In this document: positions 58,634 to 64,000 of the stretch, in pieces
How the letters are laid out: each line of letters opens with the position of its first letter
How positions within the stretch are numbered: position 1 is the stretch's first letter
Origin: Talinum fruticosum
Lineage: Eukaryota; Streptophyta; Magnoliopsida; Caryophyllales; Talinaceae
Assembly (NCBI GenBank): GCA_021018815.1
Contig: JAITYX010000053.1
Coordinates: forward strand, 1,860,001 to 1,924,000
Reading direction: 5' to 3'
DNA length: 64,000 nt
Made by a program: the position numbers and the translations under genes
Notes under the pieces: generated by a model
Databases searched by the model: none
What the model was told of the DNA's origin: nothing
What the model saw: only the letters and a program-made list of their open reading frames with translations

Positions 58634-61297
58634 ATGATGGATCCTCGCACAACTTCTTCCGGATATATTACCCAACCAATGCCATTATTCAGTGATTTTG
58701 GTCTCCAAGAGTTGGTGGATGAAGGGCTAGACTTAGATCAAGTCATTGAGATGATCAGAGGAGAAGCACAAGACCCCTCTAGCATAGGGGTCAATTCCCA
58801 TACATTTTCATCAAGTTTAACAAATGATCAAAATATTAACCAGTTTTGTGCAATTACCCCGGAAGATGTATTCACCAATTTCAACTCCCCAACTATGTCT
58901 TGCACTGATAGCACCATATTTAACCCATTTTCGGGGTTTGAAGATGATTTGGTTAAAAGTGGAGGGGAGGAGAAGATGAAGATAACAACTATGGGGAGGC
59001 GGAGGATTCGTCTGCTACCGGCACCACAACAACAACCACCACCACCATGACTAAGAAGCCTAAGGTTGATCGGTCAAGGACTTTAATCTCTGAGAGGAGG
59101 AGGAGAGGAAGAATGAAGGAGAAGCTCTATGCATTGCGTGCCTTGGTTCCTAACATCACCAAGGTATGCAAAAAGAACTTCTCTATTGTTTTGAATTTTT
59201 CTTTCTTTCTTTTCTTTTTTAAACCACTTCACCATTATTGTTCTTTTCTTAATAATTAATACTTACTTATTCTCTCTCTCTGTTTTTTTTAATTTCTCAG
59301 TTGAAATAAAGGACTAAATAGCAATACCGGCATGCTTTAATCCTAAACTTTATAAATACAAATTTACTGGTCATATTAACTGATGAAAACCTTTTTGATG
59401 TTTTGAAGGGGATCAGAGCATGTGGGCTCTAAATGACTAGTAGATTAAGACCAGGGGGTTGGGGGGTTGTGGTTCACTTGTGCTTTTCATGACTTCACTA
59501 ATCATATGTACTATTACACACATAAATTGATGCTAGCAATGAGTTAAAAGTTTTACGAGTGATAGTTGATGTTGTGTTGTTGTAGATGGATAAAGCATCA
59601 ATAGTGGGAGATGCAGTGCTCTATGTGCAAGACCTCCAAGTACGAGCGAAGAAGCTAAAATCTGAGATTGAAGGCCTTCAGTCCTCTTTGAAAGCTGCTG
59701 AGAGACGCCAGCATAATACTCCTAACAAAACTCCTACTAATCGTTTCCTTCCAGTCGTCTCTAAAAGTATTATGCAGGTTTGTTCCTAATTTCATTATTG
59801 GTCTCAATCATCGTTATAATAATTGTTAGTTCATCACATAGTTGGATAAATAATAAACTTTTGACAATTTTTAGATGCAAGTAATTTTATATCTTTTTTA
59901 ATTTTAATTAACATACCTAATCATTAAAATATTATTTAAAACTTTTAATATTTACATGGTATAGATTGAGATTCTCATCAAAGGTTATAACCATATTTAA
60001 TGTCCTCTTTCTACAATATATGTAAGTGTATTATAGTCGTTGTTTATAATTTAAAATTATACTTGTAAAAAACGAACTCATCAAAAGGTTAAAAGTGCCG
60101 TTGAAGATGGCTAATTTGTAGTTTTTTTTAAATCTTTGAAGTATAGGCTCCATTGGCTGAATATCAATTGTCTGCAAGCTTTTCAATTAACGTGCCCAAT
60201 CTCCTACCATTTTTTCCATTAAATAAGAGTACTGCTCTATATATCTTTTCTTTGCTGATTTAATAAATAAGTTATTCTCTAACCTGAGTCAAGGTACTCT
60301 TTATTTATAAAAAGATGATATCTTAGTAAAAAATTTTCAATTTACCGACAAAACTCAAAATTGAATCCAACTTATAAAAATAAGTATTGAATCATGTAAA
60401 TCAATTTGTACATAGTTATATCTTATAATTTACCCCACCTTTTGACCAATGAAAAGGTTTGAGAGACCATATTTTACTCTCAAGAATAAGACCCTAATGG
60501 CTCAAATTCAAAGTTCAATATTGACCTAATATTAGAAAATATTATCAAAGCTGGTTATATGATGTAAATCAATCAATAGTTATATCTCAGAATTTACAAG
60601 CCCCCTCCCCCTTTTGATCAATGTAAAGGTTTGAGAGACCATATTTCACTCTCAAGAAGAAGACCCTAATGACTCAAATTCAAAGTCAATGTTGACTTAA
60701 TATTAGAAAATATTATTAAAGAACAATTTATTTTAATCTAAAAACTCTTTCTAAAAAGGTAAATTATAAATCTACGTTATGAGAAGTTTTGTACTTCTCT
60801 TTAAAAAATTTATCATAGCTATCATTTTTTGTTTAAAAACAATAACTTATACAGTGGGAGTCTATTAAATACTAAAATTATAAATCTAACTTTAGGTCAT
60901 ATTTTTGGTTGCAGATGGATGTACTTCAAATTGAGGACAGCGAATTCTATGTAAAGGTAGTAAGTAACAAAGGTCGAGGAGTTGCAAGTTCTCTTTACAA
61001 GGCTTTGGAGACTTTCACTAGTTTTATTGTCCAAAACTCCAACTTAACCACAGTTTGTGAGAGATTTGTTCTCACATTCGCCTTAAGTGTAATTCTCTTC
61101 CGTACTTTCTTCAATTTCCTTTTCTTTTTTTTATATCTTTTCTTTGAAGGCTTAATATTTGATAATCCAACTAATTTACAAATACGTTTTGTTGATACCA
61201 GGTTGCCAAATGCGGGGAGGACGTGAACTTAGCCAACCTAAAACTATGGATGACTGGGGCTTTTTTGAACCAAGGATTTGAATATCAAGCATTTTAA
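58634..61297 (+). CDS. FIT: FIT/FER-type bHLH transcription factor (iron-deficiency response), exon 1 carries a frameshift
   Basis: The family's product is a nuclear factor that turns on root iron uptake genes together with other bHLH proteins. Exons: 58634-59163, 59586-59777, 60915-61088, 61202-61297, all with GT-AG borders. The exon 1/2 border (...VPNITK / MDKASI...) is that of known FIT genes. The start is the first of two adjacent ATGs (58634, 58637); upstream codons have no family match. The N-terminus has FGLQELVDEGLDLDQVIEMI and RGE, as in FIT. The bHLH is SERRRRGRMKEKLYALR plus MDKASIVGDAVLYVQ. The C-terminal part has GFYV-like EFYVKVVSNKGRGVASSLYK, SFIVQNSNL and NLKLWMTGAFLNQGFEYQAF. 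A base is missing or extra after 58956 (a stop closes the bHLH frame there) and before about 58990, in a purine run. Read literally, the protein ends after 138 residues without the bHLH; corrected, it would be about 330, close to the 318 of Arabidopsis FIT. Confidence 0.93.
60394..60724 (+). repeat. 168-bp tandem duplication in FIT intron 2
   Basis: Units start with atgtaaatcaat at 60394 and 60562. They share gttatatct, a caatgnaaaggtttgagagaccatat block and tcaaattcaaagt ... attagaaaatattat. Identity looks near 85-90 percent. Confidence 0.88.
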
Positions 61298-61550
61298 TAA
61301 ATTATTGGCATTTAAATCCCTCAAGTTTTAATTAATTTGGTTTTGTACTAAAAAAACAAAAGTTCGTAAATAAAAAGGCAAATTAAATTTGTCCTCGTAG
61401 ATGCTAGATAATATTATATCATGAAGCCATGAATTTAGTTAATGATGTATTTAATTGTAATTTTTGGGCAATAGAAACTAATTCCGGAATGGTTGAGTTT
61501 GACTCCTTTCATAAATTAGGAATTCATCACATTTTAGGATTATTTCTATA
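61298..61550 (+). other. FIT 3' flank
   Basis: AATAAA occurs at 61296-61301, overlapping the stop, and AT-rich sequence follows. It probably contains the 3' untranslated region and polyadenylation site; no gene. Confidence 0.5.
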
Positions 61551-63331
61551 ACACTCCAATCCATATCTACGGTATCACACCATCAGACTTTCCCACATAA
61601 ACTCTTGAGGCTAAAAGGGAGGTTATTATCACCTAGTTTTATTTCCAAATCATTAGATGCAGGTTCAATTTAGACATTATTCTTTTATTCTAAGATGGAA
61701 ACCAACATGAAGATCTACAACCTAGAATTTGTAAATTCGACAGAGTTACATTCTCGGAGATCAACAACTAACTCAACACCATGCACTACAAACCAACTAA
61801 TATACATCTGAAACAATCTATATATTTAGTCAACAACATCAAAACTGAAATTATATAAACTATATGAACTTATTTACAGGCCCATCACATGTAGTACTTA
61901 CAAAAACACACTATTAATCAACACCATTCAAATAATAAATGCAAGATCTTCACATAGTCCAAGTTTTCTGGAAAACATGTCTTACTATAACTTAGAAGGG
62001 ATGAGCAAACTAGACAATTAATGGATAGTCACCCTTAAAATAGAAATCATTTCCATATATAATACCCATACTAGCATCCATTTTTCAATATTATTGTAAT
62101 ACAAACGATTATTTTTATAACATCCATGTAACTCACAGAAAACTAAAACATTTACTCATACTAACTGCCACAAAGTATTCACACCATGAAGGTGAAAATT
62201 TAATGTTTAGGTTAACGCATGTTAATGCAGTTTGAAACTAAAGCCATCATTTGCCACATTTAAATTTAAAGTTTAACCAAAACAATTTACTTAACTCTGT
62301 TTTGAGTAAAATACACTTAAGGCTTTCGTAATGTGTCCAAATATCAAAGCCCTCTTCACTCATGTGACCGCAACCCATTGACATTAAGATTCCCCAGAAT
62401 TACCAATAGTTAAGGAGAAACTCAATTACCATCGTCAGGATAACAATTAACATGGACCACATCAAGTTAATTAGGAAACGCGAGCTACATCATGAGTCCC
62501 ATGGTCAAACGGCATCGACCAAGTTTTCCTATTAGCACTAGACCATTAACCTTGATCGCATTAAGTAAATGGGGAAATCTGGACCGCATCAGGAATCCTA
62601 TGGTACTAGATTTCCTAACTCTTAAAGCTAATCAACACTTCAAAGACTCACTTTAAAAGGATACTTTAAAAAGAACCGTATTTTTAAATTCTCATATGAA
62701 AGTCACACTTTCTAAGAATTAGTTTAACTCAACTAGTAATAAGTTTTTCCAACAAGGAAACATAGATACTGAAAAATTATAAACCATCCTCATCTGGTAA
62801 CTTTTACTATAATAAACATCTACTTAAAAATTTCCATCATTCAAATTCCCTTTTTATGTTTACAAATAGTAAACATCTGCTTAAAAATTTCCAACATCAT
62901 TCAAATTCCCTTTTATGTTTACAATGTCAAGTATCACGTACAACATGTAATAGAAATCAATTCACACATCAATACGTCAAGTATCACATACGACATTGAA
63001 AATCACAGTAATCACCAATAAAAACGATAACTAAATAGAACCAATCCGTTGTCTCCCCCTCCTGTTTAATTAGTTTACGCATCCTAAGCATTTTCTCACT
63101 AGTTCTGAGCCTTATTTTCAGTATCTACTGATTTAACTTCACACATCAAAATGACACGTATATACATCAAGTACTCAGCACATTGATTCAAGATAACAAG
63201 CCTTACATATTTTCCTTCAATCCAATATCGATATTGTGTCCTGGTTTAGCTAAATATAACTCAATTTTCTTAAATTCAAGCTATATTAAGGTTTAGTTCA
63301 ATTTTAGGTTTGGATTTAGATTTATTTCTAT
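61551..63331 (-). repeat. Probable diverged Gypsy LTR fragment, inverted
   Basis: It starts tataacactccaatcc, close to the tgtaacaccccaaaacc start of the inverted Gypsy LTR at 21239. It also has later blocks in the same order: a cttaaaatagaaat segment near 62034 like cttaaaatggaaat at 21810, and a series of ...caggataacaattaac, atcatgagtcccatgg pieces comparable with 22170-22240. Within it, 62813-62870 and 62871-62925 are near-identical direct repeats and gtcaagtatcac recurs at 62927 and 62978. The homology is weak and by eye. Confidence 0.4.
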
Positions 63332-64000
63332 AAGTTCAGTTTCTAAGACTAATCACCATAGAAGGAGCATGAATATAGGGTGATGAAAGAAACTTGTGGA
63401 AATTTGAAGTTTTAAAGACTGAGATAAGAACTCGGAAACAGAAGCCGAGTATAGAATGAGTCATAAATAAAGAAGTAAAGAAGACAATTGTTTTACGTGA
63501 AAATCCTCCTAGGGAAGAAAACCACGGACTCGCTACTCGAAGCACAAAGTCAAAACTCTACCATTTAAATCCACAAATATGAAGTAACTAACTACCCATA
63601 ATTGTTCCCTTAGACAATTATTTTACAAAGTTATCCCGGGCACACAAGATGCTTTATCTGCTCTAGTACTTCCAAACCGAGATACCCTTTACAGCTCTAG
63701 GCAACTAAGTTGAAGTAACCTTCTCAACTCGAGTAAAGGGATAACTAAGAAAAATGTTTGAATGAAAATAGAGATTACAAGAGTTTTCTTTATAAGATTT
63801 AGAACTCGGAAAATTATGAGTGTATAAGAGAGAGTTGTAAGCTAGAATAGAGAATGAGTAGATTAAGCTCTTGGTTTCAGCAATCTTGTAAGTCTTGAAT
63901 TAGGACTTCTATTTATTAGCTGCATAGAAGAGAGTCGTTGAGTCTTGGGCTAAAAGCACTGGGTCGACTAGCCATTGCAACGAATAGTATGAGGACTCAA
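63332..64000 (-). repeat. Partial SIRE-type LTR on the minus strand, running off the window
   Basis: On the minus strand this matches the LTR subfamily at 32835-33095 (gagtcctc, the ataaatagaa core near 63920, cttacaagat, tagcttacaac) and continues with blocks of the other SIRE LTRs: ctttactcgag, agtactaga, the GTGGTTTTC block (63526-63494) and a decayed caccct/tggtg inverted repeat near 63380-63350. The 3' end near 63332 is approximate. Confidence 0.75.

Overview
This is plant nuclear DNA, most likely from a eudicot. It is AT-rich, its genes have GT-AG introns, and about 80 percent of it is nested transposable elements. Only one host gene can be recognised with confidence: a FIT/FER-type bHLH regulator of iron uptake at 58634-61297. 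The species cannot be named from the sequence. I saw no tRNA, rRNA or CRISPR.

Left third (1-20.9 kb). Two degenerate SIRE/Maximus-type Ty1/Copia elements lie head to tail on the + strand. Each has pol, a roughly 0.7-1 kb spacer, an env-like region and SIRE-type LTR sequence. Element 1 is split by a 3.2 kb Gypsy solo LTR (1147-4361, 5-bp duplication gtttt). Element 2 is split by a 5.0 kb CACTA transposon (12997-18008, 3-bp duplication tta) that carries a PF03004-like transposase gene and a broken Ulp1-like protease gene but no TNP2. In both Copia elements a TATAAATA box lies about 260 bp before the env-like ATG (259 and 262 bp). This suggests an internal promoter for env.

Middle (20.9-39.5 kb). 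The 3' LTR of element 2 seems to be interrupted in turn by a second, inverted Gypsy solo LTR (21239-24515), by a deleted Ogre/Tat-type Gypsy element (about 24561-30849) and by a younger SIRE solo LTR (31149-32723). After these come an inverted Ogre LTR fragment and a further SIRE element (5' LTR 34194-35725) whose gag and pol are separated by an inverted Ogre piece. Both the complete and the inverted Ogre copies hold a leader minisatellite, with periods near 43 and 47 bp.

Right third (39.5-64 kb). This part holds a 1.16 kb hAT-like element with a perfect 8-bp duplication, a deleted Copia element with a SIRE solo LTR inside its 3' LTR, and a Tourist-like element with internal tandem repeats. 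A 5.5 kb Mutator-like element (49783-55318) has 161-163 bp terminal inverted repeats, a perfect 10-bp duplication, a damaged MuDR-type transposase and an antisense GRF zinc-finger gene. A nearly internal-less LTR element (55371-57057) follows. FIT lies just downstream. Its four exons match the family's gene structure, but exon 1 contains a frameshift upstream of the bHLH domain that is either a real lesion or a base-call error. The window ends in remnants of LTRs on the minus strand.

How they work together: apart from FIT, every coding region belongs to a mobile element and almost all are broken. The clean target-site duplications give a relative order of insertion.
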